Notes: generated from the sequence alone by a model not told the origin. A DNA stretch of 64,000 bases from Oreohelix idahoensis (GCA_024509875.1 JAMPIV010017780.1:62001-126000); one strand, 5' to 3'; positions 40,020-51,165 are shown, numbered from the stretch's first letter. Numbers and translations are program-made.

Positions 40020-41146
40020 TTTGTGGTAGGCCAGATCAGTGGGTCTAAAGCTGTTCATTGGACTGAGTGAGAACATTATTTGATGATGAACTACACATTG
40101 GAAACTGGACAAGCTCATTTATTCTGTTCAACACATAACAGCAACACACCTTCAACAGTTTGAAACTCGTCGATGACCTTCATTGTGAACGATCACGACT
40201 CGTGTTTACATTCAAGTTCAGCTGTTGTGACAATTCTCATCACTGTAATTGTCAACGGTGGAGCTTCCTCGCATTGCTGTATATTGTCAAACATCATTGA
40301 TGACTATGGCCAGGATAATATCTAAGATAAGTGGCGGTTATTTTTTGAAACGTGGTACCGTTATATTATGAATAACTGAGCCTTCTTTTACACACTTTTT
40401 TAATGCATTCTTTGTTTACATGTTCTTTGTTTACATGTTATGTTAGTGTGTGTTTTACGGGTTGGTTGGGCAGGTGACTCCGTTAGAAGATACCACGTGA
40501 CAGAGGTTCTATCGAGAGCGTCTTCTGTAGGAACTACGCATACTTCCCACAGCGGAAATTTGCGAGCGACGCGTGTTGCTACTTTTCATTTTTTTTTCTT
40601 AGTTGTGACGAGATGTGTTAATGTTGTTTTCGTTATTTTTTTCCATTCTTTGATTTCGATTTGTTTTGTTTGTATCTGTCCGCCTCTCCTTCCTTTTATT
40701 TATTTGTATACACTTTGTTTGTTTATAACAGTGTTGTGATTTGTTTGATTTTCGCAGGTATCATTGTAATTTTTTACAACATTAGATTTAGTTAAGCTTT
40801 ATTTATCATTTGACTTCTGCGAACGTTTTCGATTGTTATAATTCTTGTCTTTGTATTGTTTTCGTCTACTTGTTCATTATACACAGTCTATATATATATA
40901 CTTGGTCATGGACTATTATTGTTGATATGATGCACTTTTCAGATAGAGGTTATTTATGATCGTATTATTATAAGGAAACAAGGTGATCATACAAGTTTTG
41001 ACTAAAAGTCTTGTCTCCCATGGAGATTGGGATAGAATAAAGTGAAGTGAGTATACAAGTCTAGCATTACAGACTTGTCTCCCATTGAGGTTGGAATAAG
41101 GTAATTTGTTCAATTTTTCAGGTGTAATCTCATATTATTAGACAGG
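40020..41146 (+). other. E3 untranslated leader, T-rich
   Basis: No coding frame. Contains a local duplication of a string around CTTGTCTCCCAT (near 41010 and 41080). Just before gag is CAATTTTTCAG/GTG (41111-41123), a good 3' splice-site look-alike. No tRNA-Pro-like PBS was found; TGGTAGGCCAGATCAGTG just after the LTR is a weak alternative. Confidence 0.6.
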
Positions 41147-44100
41147 ATGTCTACATTAGATGTCTTTATTGAGCAAGGGAAATCCCTTGGCAAAACTGGT
41201 GACAAATTGGAAGAGTTTGCACTTGCTCAATATGCCAAGGCACAGAAGGCTGAAGAGAAAAGGATGCAAATGAAGTTGGACAGAGAAGCTGAAGATAGAA
41301 GAATACAGCAACAAAGAGAATCTGAAGAGAGAAAACTTCAAGCTGCTACTGCTGCTGAAGCTGAAAATAAAAGATTAGACAGAGAAGCTCAAGCTGCTGC
41401 TGAAGAGAGAAAATTTCAAGCTGCTGCTGAGGAGAGAAAACTTCAAGCTGCTGCTGAGGAAAGGAAAGCACAAATGGAACATGAGGAAAAGCTATTAGCT
41501 TTGGAGGTGGAGAAATTAAAGGTGGTGAATATGAGTGCTTCTCAAGCAACTTCGGGTAAGATAAAGGAGAATACTTATAAGGTCAAATTACCTCCTTTCA
41601 ACCCTCTAAAGGACGACATAACCCTCTACCTGGATAGATTCAAATTAACATGCGTAGCGCATAAGGTAGATAAGGAACAATATGTCGGACAACTGATGGA
41701 ATTACTTTCAGGTGAACCATTGAGTACTGTAATGGCAGTAGAGGAAACTGTTAGAACTAATTATGATGTTGTCAGGGCAACATTACTTAAGAGATATCAA
41801 TTAAAAGAAGAAGATTATCGTCTTCGTTTTAAGACAATGCTACCAGAAACTGGAGTAGAGTTCTCTGACTTTATTACTAAGATTCGTCTTACATTCACAC
41901 GTTGGATTGAGCTGTCTAAAACAGAAAAAACATATGAAGCCCTTATGAACTTATTACTTCGAGATAAAGTTATGTCATCGGTCAATGAGTCTTTCCTTGC
42001 TTTTATTCATGAGCGTAAACCTAAAGACATAAAAGACATGGAAGAATACTGTTGCCAGTATGTAACTGTACATCCCCATGCTACTGTTAGCAATGCTAGG
42101 GTGAAAGAAGAATTGCCGCTTGCTTCTGCAGCACCATATGGACTTAATTTTATGAATAAATTCCAAGATGCTCAACACTACTTCAATAAGAAGAGCAATC
42201 GTAATTATGATCAGAATCAGGGTAACCCATCACATAATGGGTCTTCTTCAAAGAACTGGAGGCGATCTGATAGTCCTCGTTATTTCGGGTCCTATAATTA
42301 TGGAAACTTGCGGAGAGGTATTCACTATAGACACTTTCAAGGCTATCCTTCGCGGGGGCATCGTAACCAAACAGGTAAACACTATGATCATTGGGGTAAT
42401 GACAATAGTGATTATGGAAACTGGGATTCGAACCAGAGCGGTGGTCAAGGTAGATCAAACTATGATAATTTCAGAGGGAATAATAATCGTGGTAGATCTC
42501 AATACAAGAAAAAGAGATCACATCACCAGGGAAACTCGGTACAACAAGAGTCTCATGGTGTCAATAATCAGGTGAACGAGAATAAAAATTCTAATGCTGT
42601 CACTTGTGCAGCTTTTGACTTTGGGAGAGCATCTAAATGCACCCAATGCTCAACATTATTTGAACCAACCACGGTAACTACTTTGAGTTGTGGTCACCCT
42701 CTGCCCGCTCTCCCTGCTGCAATTGCGCATGACGGGAGAGGATCGCTTATCTTGCATAGAGGTCTCGTGGATAGTAACCCAGTCTCAGTGCTATTTGATT
42801 CTGGGTGCACTACTATTGGGGTTAAGCAATCGCTTATAGATCCTCGCTGTGCCACAGGGAAAATAGTTAAATGTGTAACATTTGGTGGCACAGTTGAAAA
42901 GTACTCGACCGCTATTATTCACATTGCTACTCCTTTCTTTACGGGAGATGTCCACGCGTGTCTTCTACCTAACCCTATTGCGGATCTTATAATCGGGCGT
43001 ATTCACGGGGTTAAGGAATGCACCCCGCAACAAATTGCTGCCTGGGAAGAACAGAATATGCAAACAGCCAATGCTGTGGTAACAAGAGCACAAGCTCTTA
43101 TTCCTCAAACTTCATCTACTGAAGTTAATGAAGTAGTTAGCCAAGATGATCACTTGGAGATTTCGCATGACTCGTTTGTGAAACTACAAGAAAAAGATCC
43201 TTCTTTAAAGAAATTCTTTCTTCTCGCTAAAAACGGTGATCCGAATCAGAATACAAATCGCAAATCATATATCACTATGAAGAATGGTATACTAGTGCGT
43301 ATGGTACAACACTCAGACGCGACTATGCATTCTCAAATTCTCGTGCCCAAAAGTATGAGAGCTTTAATTCTTCAACATGCACACGATTCTCAGTGTGCTG
43401 GACACATGGGTTTTTCCCGAACTAAGTCGAGAGTTCTGGGATCTTTCTTTTGGCCATTTGTCAATAAAGACATACGAATTTATTGCCGGTCTTGCAAAAT
43501 ATGTCAAGAGGTAAAGTCTAGAGGTCCACGGCATGCTGCGCCTATTCAGGCTGCAGACATTCCCATCCGGCCGTTTCAGAAAATGGCCATAGATATCATT
43601 GGCCCTTTTAAGACTAAATCGGCCAGGGGACATCAATTTATCCTTACGTGCGTTGATATGTGCACGCGTTGGCCAGAGGCTATTCCTCTTAAGAGCATTT
43701 CCACTGCTGATATCGCAGACGCTCTTTGGCTTATATTTTCTCGTTTAGGTTTTCCTGGGGAAATATTGTCAGACCATGGCACACAATTGATATCAGAGAC
43801 AATGTCGCAGGTAATGTCTACTCTGCACATTAAGAGATCTCTGAGTAGTATTTATCACCCAATGTCTAATGGGTTAGTTGAGCGTCTTAATAGAACACTC
43901 AAGAACTTACTGGGGAAGATAACTGAGGATCATCCTCAGGATTGGGACAGGGTCCTACCCGCGGCTCTCTTTGCCTATAGGGAGGTCCCCAACGAACATA
44001 CAGGATTTTCTCCTTTTGAACTTGTCTTTGGCGCGCGACCGCGCGGTCCTATGTCTTTGCTGCATGATCTTATAACTGCTGATAATATCGACAATGACAC

Positions 44101-45976
44101 ACAATCTTCATATGAGTATGTCATTGCTCTCAGAAAGAAAATTATTGAAGCATGCAAGCTAGCAACTTCATCATCCGAATTTGCTAAGGAAAAGGCAAGG
44201 CTATTTGCTAATAAGAAGAGACGCCTACGTCAACTTTGTCCTGGAGACAAAGCGTTTGTTTTACTTCCTTCTAGGGAGAACAGACTGCTTATTACATGGA
44301 AAGGTCCATATACAATAGTCTCGAAGATTTCCGATGTCGACTATGTTGTCGATATTGATGGAAGGCATAAAACCTTCCATATAAATATGCTTACGGAATA
44401 TCATGAGCGACCAGACTATTTGCAGCCTATTTTTCAGGCGACGGACGATTCTCCAGTCCAACAAGGTCATATCTCATCCCTGTCAGTTATACAGGATGAG
44501 GAAACTACTTTTTCGGATGTTAACCTACCTCTTCCTATGATTCCACTTACTTCTACGGAATCATGGAGAAACGTTACTGTTTCTTCTAATTTGTCTTTTG
44601 AGGAACAGCGACAAATATCTTCTACGCTACAAGTATTTCAGGATGTCCTTACCGACATTCCTGGACACACACATGTCATTGAGCATGACATTATACTTAC
44701 TGATCATAATCCGATCAGAGTAAGACCATATCCTATTCCTATTCATTTTCAAGCACAAGTCGAGAAAGAATTGGATGAAATGATACAATTAAAGATAATT
44801 GAACCATCCACCTCAGCATACTCTTCGTCCATGGTTATTGTTCGAAAGAAAGACAATAACATACGCCTTTGCGTAGATTATCGCAAATTAAACCAAGTTA
44901 CGAAGTTCGATGCTGAACCTATGCCTTTATTAGAAGATCTACTTATTAGACTTTCTAACTCTCGATTCTTTACTAAGCTTGACTTGTCAAAAGGCTATTG
45001 GCAAGTTCCGTTAACTGAACACGCCAAACCTTTCACTGCTTTCTCAACACCTAGGGGTTTGTTTCAGTGGAATTTTATGCCTTTCGGGCTTATGAACGCC
45101 CCGGCTACTTTCGTACGCATGATGCGTCGAATTCTCTCATATCGTTCAGATGTCATTGCATACTTAGATGACATCTGTCTTTTCAGTAATACTTGGGAAG
45201 ATCACTATTTGGGGTTAAATGAATTACTGTCAACTCTACGCGAGCATAATTTGACTGCAAAACCCTCTAAAACCTTTGTTGGGTTTAGCGAAATTTCTTT
45301 CCTGGGTCATCGAGTTGGTCATGGTCTATTGAAGACAGAGGACCAAAACATTTCTAAGATATTAAATATCTCTGTGCCTAAAACAAAGAAACAAGTACGT
45401 AGTCTTTTGGGATTAATACAATTCTACGGAAGATTCATTAAGAATCTATCCTCTATCATGGCACCACTCTCAACCCTATTGAAGAAAGGGTCTCCTAACA
45501 TGGTGCGCTGGTCTCAAGAATGTCAAGCTTCATTGGATCAGATTAAGAATTTGTTCTCATCCCCACCTATCTTAAGGCTACCTATTGCTGATAAGACTTT
45601 TGTTCTTCGTAGTGACGCCTCATCCACAGGGATCGGAGCGGCACTAATGCAAGAGTATTCAGGAACTCTGCATCCTGTAATGTATATTTCTAGGAAACTG
45701 AATGCGGCAGAAAGGAATTACTCGGTTTTAGACCGTGAGTTGTTGGCTATGGTTTGGTCAATCCTTAAGTTACAAAGATTCCTTCTTGGTGCGCATTTCA
45801 TTGTGGAAACAGACCAAAAAGCCCTTACAGCTATTCAGTGTAAGAATTTGAAGAGCTCGAGATCTACTCGATATGCTATTGCTCTTCAACCTTTTCATTT
45901 CACGGTGCGAGCTATCCGTGGTCTGGATAATGTGATGGCAGACATACTGTCTAGATGCCCACATGAGTCCACTTAA
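41147..45976 (+). CDS. E3 gag-pol polyprotein (gag-PR-IN-RT-RNase H)
   Basis: 1609 residues, ATG to TAA. N-terminal helix (MSTLDVFIEQGKSLGKTGDK); long coiled coil with QAAAEERK repeats (about 30-125); SCAN-like capsid segment (about 222-306); N/G/R/S-rich region (about 345-470); CTQC...CGH module at 498-517; protease with DSG (D551) where the other families have DTG; HHCC zinc domain; integrase D816, D876, E912 (DD35E); GPY/F-like module (WKGPYTIVSK); RT with YLDD (D1341-D1342); RNase H with SDAS (D1490). All catalytic positions are filled. Same order as E1 and E2, hence Gmr1-like, but a clearly different family. Confidence 0.94.
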   Translation: MSTLDVFIEQGKSLGKTGDKLEEFALAQYAKAQKAEEKRMQMKLDREAEDRRIQQQRESEERKLQAATAAEAENKRLDREAQAAAEERKFQAAAEERKLQAAAEERKAQMEHEEKLLALEVEKLKVVNMSASQATSGKIKENTYKVKLPPFNPLKDDITLYLDRFKLTCVAHKVDKEQYVGQLMELLSGEPLSTVMAVEETVRTNYDVVRATLLKRYQLKEEDYRLRFKTMLPETGVEFSDFITKIRLTFTRWIELSKTEKTYEALMNLLLRDKVMSSVNESFLAFIHERKPKDIKDMEEYCCQYVTVHPHATVSNARVKEELPLASAAPYGLNFMNKFQDAQHYFNKKSNRNYDQNQGNPSHNGSSSKNWRRSDSPRYFGSYNYGNLRRGIHYRHFQGYPSRGHRNQTGKHYDHWGNDNSDYGNWDSNQSGGQGRSNYDNFRGNNNRGRSQYKKKRSHHQGNSVQQESHGVNNQVNENKNSNAVTCAAFDFGRASKCTQCSTLFEPTTVTTLSCGHPLPALPAAIAHDGRGSLILHRGLVDSNPVSVLFDSGCTTIGVKQSLIDPRCATGKIVKCVTFGGTVEKYSTAIIHIATPFFTGDVHACLLPNPIADLIIGRIHGVKECTPQQIAAWEEQNMQTANAVVTRAQALIPQTSSTEVNEVVSQDDHLEISHDSFVKLQEKDPSLKKFFLLAKNGDPNQNTNRKSYITMKNGILVRMVQHSDATMHSQILVPKSMRALILQHAHDSQCAGHMGFSRTKSRVLGSFFWPFVNKDIRIYCRSCKICQEVKSRGPRHAAPIQAADIPIRPFQKMAIDIIGPFKTKSARGHQFILTCVDMCTRWPEAIPLKSISTADIADALWLIFSRLGFPGEILSDHGTQLISETMSQVMSTLHIKRSLSSIYHPMSNGLVERLNRTLKNLLGKITEDHPQDWDRVLPAALFAYREVPNEHTGFSPFELVFGARPRGPMSLLHDLITADNIDNDTQSSYEYVIALRKKIIEACKLATSSSEFAKEKARLFANKKRRLRQLCPGDKAFVLLPSRENRLLITWKGPYTIVSKISDVDYVVDIDGRHKTFHINMLTEYHERPDYLQPIFQATDDSPVQQGHISSLSVIQDEETTFSDVNLPLPMIPLTSTESWRNVTVSSNLSFEEQRQISSTLQVFQDVLTDIPGHTHVIEHDIILTDHNPIRVRPYPIPIHFQAQVEKELDEMIQLKIIEPSTSAYSSSMVIVRKKDNNIRLCVDYRKLNQVTKFDAEPMPLLEDLLIRLSNSRFFTKLDLSKGYWQVPLTEHAKPFTAFSTPRGLFQWNFMPFGLMNAPATFVRMMRRILSYRSDVIAYLDDICLFSNTWEDHYLGLNELLSTLREHNLTAKPSKTFVGFSEISFLGHRVGHGLLKTEDQNISKILNISVPKTKKQVRSLLGLIQFYGRFIKNLSSIMAPLSTLLKKGSPNMVRWSQECQASLDQIKNLFSSPPILRLPIADKTFVLRSDASSTGIGAALMQEYSGTLHPVMYISRKLNAAERNYSVLDRELLAMVWSILKLQRFLLGAHFIVETDQKALTAIQCKNLKSSRSTRYAIALQPFHFTVRAIRGLDNVMADILSRCPHEST

Positions 45977-46800
45977 GTCTTGTGTCCTAGTTTTTCCTGA
46001 TACACTGCTAGACATATGTCTCTTCACTATACCTATATATATTAACACATTTGTTGTCAACTTAGAGTGGTAAATTAATTGTTTTCTTTCTCTATTACCA
46101 TCTTTAGTGTAATGGAGAAGGTTGAGTTGACATAATATAAAGGTCGAAAAAAATTAATGCGGCCACATGTAACATGTATTAGTAATTATAGTACATTATA
46201 GCATGTTGCTAATTGTGTTATTTATATTGTTCTCAGCGCAAACTAGTACCAGGTACGGAGTGCTTTTGAGAATCATGACGATGCTGCTTACATGATCTAC
46301 GACATACAGAATTGATTGATACTTTGTGGATGTCATCTTCTATTTTGTTAGAGTATACACTTGAATTGTCACATATGTATATAGTATAACTTTACAAATT
46401 TTGATTATGTCCATCCATTAGATGATAGTCATTATATAACATGATACTTTTATAGATATGTTTGTATGACTTTGCAAGATATGTTATCATTCGCATTATT
46501 ATAACATTGCAATTTTTTCCTGATATGTATGTAATTTTTGTTAGCATCGCCAGATGTTTATTTGATGGTACCTCCCGGGTATATTTTACATGGAGAAAAT
46601 ATTTTCTCTTATTTTGTGAGGTGAACTTTTGTTCTCACTAGACGCGCTATTGTGCGTTGATTGGGTCTGACATTATGTCGTTATATTTATTGATCCTTTC
46701 ATCGGCGCATCATTCATGCGTTATGAGCTTGTTGCATCTCGCTCATTGATGTATTTCAAAAAAAAAGTATCATGTTTTTTATCCGGAGGGGGTGGTAGTC
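45977..46800 (+). other. E3 3' untranslated region with polypurine tract
   Basis: AT-rich, no supported ORF. It ends with GGAGGGGGTGGTAG (46785-46798), the polypurine tract two bases before the 3' LTR. Confidence 0.75.
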
Positions 46801-48201
46801 TGTTACCGTCATTTTTGTCGGTCCCAGAAGATTAAATCTATTTAATATTTTTGATGGTCGAAGGTACAGAAATGTTTGGTGGTCGAAAGTACAGAACTGT
46901 ATGTTAACTCCCTGACACAGGTTGATTAGGGGTTACCTTCCCTGTGTTTATTCTTTCTTAATACGGGATAGTTATCTGTTCTCAAATCTGTTCTGTCTGT
47001 CTACGCATGAGCGCTTCTTTTAGCTGCGCCGAACAGACGTCCGTTGTTCTTCTTCTGCATTATCTGGGGAAAAGATAGTCTTGTCATATTAGTGATTTCC
47101 CCAGAGTTATTCTGTTCGTCTGGAATGACGACAGGTGTTATTTGTGTAGTGTTTGGAATTCTGTCCAAGGTAAAATTACTTTATTATTACGCAAAGTTTG
47201 CAGAACATTTAGTATGAACCTGTGAGTAGCGCTCACAGTTCTTGTGATCCAGAGTCCATTATGTGTGCTTGACGTAGCCAGTTAGGTCTATTCGTTGAAG
47301 TACTTTATAGAAGCACAATAACCATATATTGTTATGAAACCCGCAGGATGGCGGTACGTTTCAGCATGAAAGATAATACATGCCTATGGAAAAATGTACA
47401 GTTGTTTATCAACCATTATAAGGCCCGTCATTACGGCCTATAACTTTGAGCAGAAGAAGAAGTACCTGAAAGGTGAAGCCAGATGAAGTCTTGACTTATT
47501 ATCAAGTTCACAGACTTCCATATTAAGCAACTATATTTGTTTAAGGACTACCTGACGCGTTCAGTCAATGGGCCTTGAGTTACAGTAGGAAAAGAATGGG
47601 TTGTCAAGCCAGCGTTATTAGCATCATACCTATGAGCTATACGGAACTGATGATGTTCAATGTTATTAATTATTACCACCTATGAACAGTTGTTAAAGGA
47701 CAGACCATTGTCGATAACGTCCTTATAGATGAGTGGTTCAAGCTTTATTACCAGATGTTTTGCCAGTCATATCCAATATACATGATGTGTCTTGATTCTC
47801 GTCCATTTGACTGTACCTGTTGATGTCACTGTGTCACGTAATTAAATGGTTGAAAGTTCCAGCAGTTTTCTACAATTACTGACTACTGCATGTGAGTGAG
47901 TGGGTGCCTTGTTTACATTTCAAAGATCCTATACGCATTCGTGTCTCTACACACCCACCTCACTTGTCAACCATACAATCTTCGAGTACCTTACATACAA
48001 GAAATGTCTGATGTTCGAATGTCAACATGACACCCTTTCAGCGCCTCAACGCCTGGTGAGCTATTCATGCATAACAAAGCTGCTTGGCCCAGGTCGGACG
48101 GACTACAAAAGTACACAGCAAGGAGATTGTTACGTTCCTACATATCATACGTAAATCCCACCTTAACATTTGCAGTGGTCACATAAAAAAAGGACATAAC
48201 A
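46801..48201 (+). repeat. E3 3' LTR (about 1.40 kb)
   Basis: Starts TGTTACCGTCATTTTTGTCGG. Clear alignment with the 5' LTR up to about 48165, weaker to 48201. Confidence 0.78.
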
Positions 48202-49884
48202 CTCGTGGTGGCCGTAAATATACGGTAACACTAGGTCTGCTACGTAGATACAACGGCAAAAGATTTGACATCAAGCGTTTGCCGCTTTCGTCTGTTCAGT
48301 ACTGTATTTTGAAAATGTTGTGGCCTCAATTCAGCCCAAGTTCAAGGACTTATATAGTGTCGCAGCGTACCTCGCAGATGGTTGGGGCAAAAGCGGTGTT
48401 TAGAAATCCCAAAACAATGCGTCTTTTTGCCTTCGCGTTCAATGTGCAGAAATTTTAAAATCTATTATCTTTCTTAATTGTTGATCGATTTTAATCATTT
48501 AAAGTTAATATCCTACTGGTAATTTATCTGTATCAGTCTAGCTAAAATTTGTTTAGTTAGCGAAATGCATTTAAATCTATGCAGCCTTTAACTTACTATA
48601 TTGGGGACTATACTGATGCATAAATGTCAATTAAAACGATTTTTCTCTTAGAATAACATACTATTTGAGGAAGTCTTTACGCATACCTCTTAAGTAATAT
48701 CCCCGTTGTTTAAACTAGCTATAACTTTCATTTAAATATCTTTAGTCTTTGAGAAATTAAATATCTCCGTATTTTCAGTTGCACAAAATAGGCCTCTATG
48801 TTAAGCATAAAGGGTTTCCTTATACACATCAGAAAAAGGAGCGTTCTCATTGGCTGTTATATCGGTCCGTTTTATCCTATTATGTTGAGCGGTAAATATG
48901 ACCCTGGTGTAAGACAGACCAAATCACGACATGCGACCTGCACTCTCTAACTCACGCCTCTGGACTGAAAAGCGTGCCTTAACTGGATTTCCTTTCACCC
49001 CTTTTCTCATGCACATTCTTATTCGCGCATCTCCCCTTTCTACTCTATCTGAACCTTCCTATTTCTAATTCTCCTTATTCGTTCCCTTTGCCTGCCAGTC
49101 GTTCCCTTTATCTGCCACACTGTGTAGCCACGAGGGCCTAGCACACACGAAAGGAAAGACAGGAGTTTAGGAAGTATTTTTTGGAAGCGTTAACAGGGAT
49201 GTTGAGAAAGGATTTTTTTCCGCTCCCCCAAATTGTTGTTGTTCACATATATTTACATTTTTGATACACATATGCAACGCGATAAAAAACCCTGCCCAAT
49301 CATATTGACATTTCCAACAATTAAAAATTATTGTTACATACAGTTTCAATCAAGGATTGGAAGCCCCAACTTGTTATCCACGCTGAAGATTACACTTTTT
49401 TATTTCTTTTTTCTTTGATCTTGCCAAACAATATTCCCTAACAGTGTTGTTACCGGAGAGTGGAGTCAGTGAGTGACTAAAGAGATCGAGTGCGAGATAA
49501 TGGTTTACACAATGTGCGTATGGAAATAGCGCACTGTTAGATTTTATGATATGGGGGATAATAGAGTGAGCGGTTGTATTTTGAGACTAAGGGAGGCAAC
49601 TGTTTTGGTTATGCCCCTTAAGTTAGGTCGTGGATTTAGTGTATAGAAAGTCGGAAGGTTCTTCTTCTTCGTTCGTTGTGCCCGTTTACAGCGAAGCTGC
49701 GATATTTGCGTCTTCCGGCCGACACATCCGACTTCAGCACTGCATTTTTGGGACCGGGTTAGCCTTCCCTCTTCGATCCCTACTTACTCAGCCAGAGCAG
49801 ACTGTAGTGATGCAGCCTGTTTCCAGGACCACCACTTGGAGGTGGAGTAGGGTTTTGGTCAGCTCTGGTTCGCTATTTTTTTTT
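48202..49884. other. Spacer; no gene identified
   Basis: Non-coding on both strands as far as I can see. Short frames show no known domain and no splice-flanked exon could be supported. Confidence 0.4.
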
Positions 49885-49955
49885 AAATGCTCGCATGAGT
49901 CGCATTTTTTCAAATGCTCGCATGAGGCGCATTTTTTAAACTTGCATGAGTCGCA
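49885..49955. repeat. 27-bp tandem repeat, 2.6 copies
   Basis: Two full units (AAATGCTCGCATGAGTCGCA plus a T run) at 49885-49911 and 49912-49938, then a partial third. It directly precedes the first U2-like fragment. Confidence 0.8.
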
Positions 49956-49961
49956 GTGAAC

Positions 49962-49988
49962 GATCTTAGCCAAAAGGCCGAGAAGCGA
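49962..49988 (-). pseudogene. U2 snRNA 5'-end fragment, copy 1
   Basis: The minus strand reads TCGCTTCTCGGCCTTTTGGC followed by TAAGATC, matching nucleotides 2-28 of the very conserved animal U2 snRNA (stem-loop I and the start of the U6-pairing region). The match stops before the branch-point-recognition sequence, and nothing resembling the rest of U2 follows. So it is a fragment, not a gene. Confidence 0.8.
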
Positions 49989-50002
49989 GCCTGGTTCGCT
50001 GA

Positions 50003-50012
50003 CCCCCCCCCC

Positions 50013-50043
<31 letters not shown>
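50003..50043. repeat. Poly-C tract
   Basis: About 40 C with one T interruption, 14 bases from U2-like copy 1. Length may be affected by sequencing. Confidence 0.9.
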
Positions 50044-50360
50044 ACTTTAAAACTTTATTACTTTCTTTTCAATTTACAAAATCGTGTATATTTTACAAAG
50101 TGAAATATATAGAAAATACATGGACAATTTTTCAATTTACAAATCATGTGGATTTTACAAAAAGGAAACATGATAAAAAAGGTTAAATGGCAACATAAAA
50201 ACTCCTCTGTTCTCGCAAGTACTTTTGTACACATGCATACCGAAGTGATTTTTTAAAAAATTAATACCCCTTCTGTGGCTCAAAGTGAGGTCTATTGACT
50301 TTATTGAGTAAAATGTGTAAATTATGTGTGATCCCGGCCCCGGCTAAGACAATTTGATTG

Positions 50361-50384
50361 TTAGCCGAAAGGCCGAGAAGCGAT
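50361..50384 (-). pseudogene. U2 snRNA 5'-end fragment, copy 2
   Basis: The minus strand matches U2 nucleotides 1-24 with one change in the stem-loop I region (CCTTTCGGC for CCTTTTGGC). Similarity fades after GGCTAA. It begins precisely at the U2 5' end, next to a poly-T run (50390-50416) on the plus strand. Confidence 0.72.
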
Positions 50385-50388
50385 GTTA

Positions 50389-50389
<1 letters not shown>

Positions 50390-50416
<27 letters not shown>
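50390..50416. repeat. Poly-T tract
   Basis: About 27 T immediately beside U2-like copy 2. On the minus strand this is poly-A upstream of the U2 start. Confidence 0.9.
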
Positions 50417-50420
<4 letters not shown>

Positions 50421-51068
50421 GCACTTGAATGCTTTTATACCATTGGAATTACGGAGAAAGGAGTGAAGTAAATTACATGAACAAAGTTATGTTAGATAAG
50501 TCTCACCCAGCACATACAGCTGTTACCAAATGTCAACTAACAACTCGGGTCAATCCAATGGATACCAATAGATACCCTACAGGACGAAAGTGTATTGAGG
50601 AAATTGTCCACCTGAGTACTTTAGTTACATCAATTAATAACAATTGTGAATAAATCAAGAAACCAGACACGGACTACCTTACTTACTTACTTAGTCGTTC
50701 CCCTTCTACCGTGAGGTAGATAGATCAATACAGAATAATTCACAGAATAATTCAAGCTTTAGATGACCAAAATTGTGCCATAAATAAGGAAGATAATTGA
50801 AAAACTAGTTTTAACTCATTGAACAGATAGGAAAATTATGCCTCAGTTTGAGATTTTTATCTACTTTTACCCCTGTCATCCGATACGGAGGATGTGCTAG
50901 TATATAAGACCTTGCCCTTGGCTAAATTGGGGGCCACAAAATTCAAAACTTCAAGCTGTACAGAAGAAGCGGTAACCGTGTAATCGTCGTGTACTTTGCC
51001 ATCCGCATCTGTAGCGCAGGCATTAGATGCCATTAACAGCTTGTATGTTTTGCCTGAGAGTAAGAATG

Positions 51069-51165
<97 letters not shown>

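Larger units (their letters stand above)
38580..48201 (+). mobile_element. E3: Gmr1-like LTR retrotransposon with intact gag-pol
   Basis: LTRs starting TGTTACCGTC at 38580 and 46801 flank a 1.1-kb leader, an intact 1609-residue ORF and a 0.8-kb 3' UTR with a polypurine tract. The LTR 3' ends are uncertain because the copies diverge near their ends, and I found no clear TSD. The LTRs differ visibly more than those of E1, E2 or E6, so this copy looks older, although the ORF is intact. Confidence 0.87.

Noticed and set aside
48223..48230. CGGTAACA as the 3' end of the E3 LTR (exact inverse of its TGTTACCG start)
   Set aside because: The 5' LTR has no matching sequence before its internal region and the flanking bases do not match the 5' side. 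Left as a possibility only; I ended the LTR at 48201.
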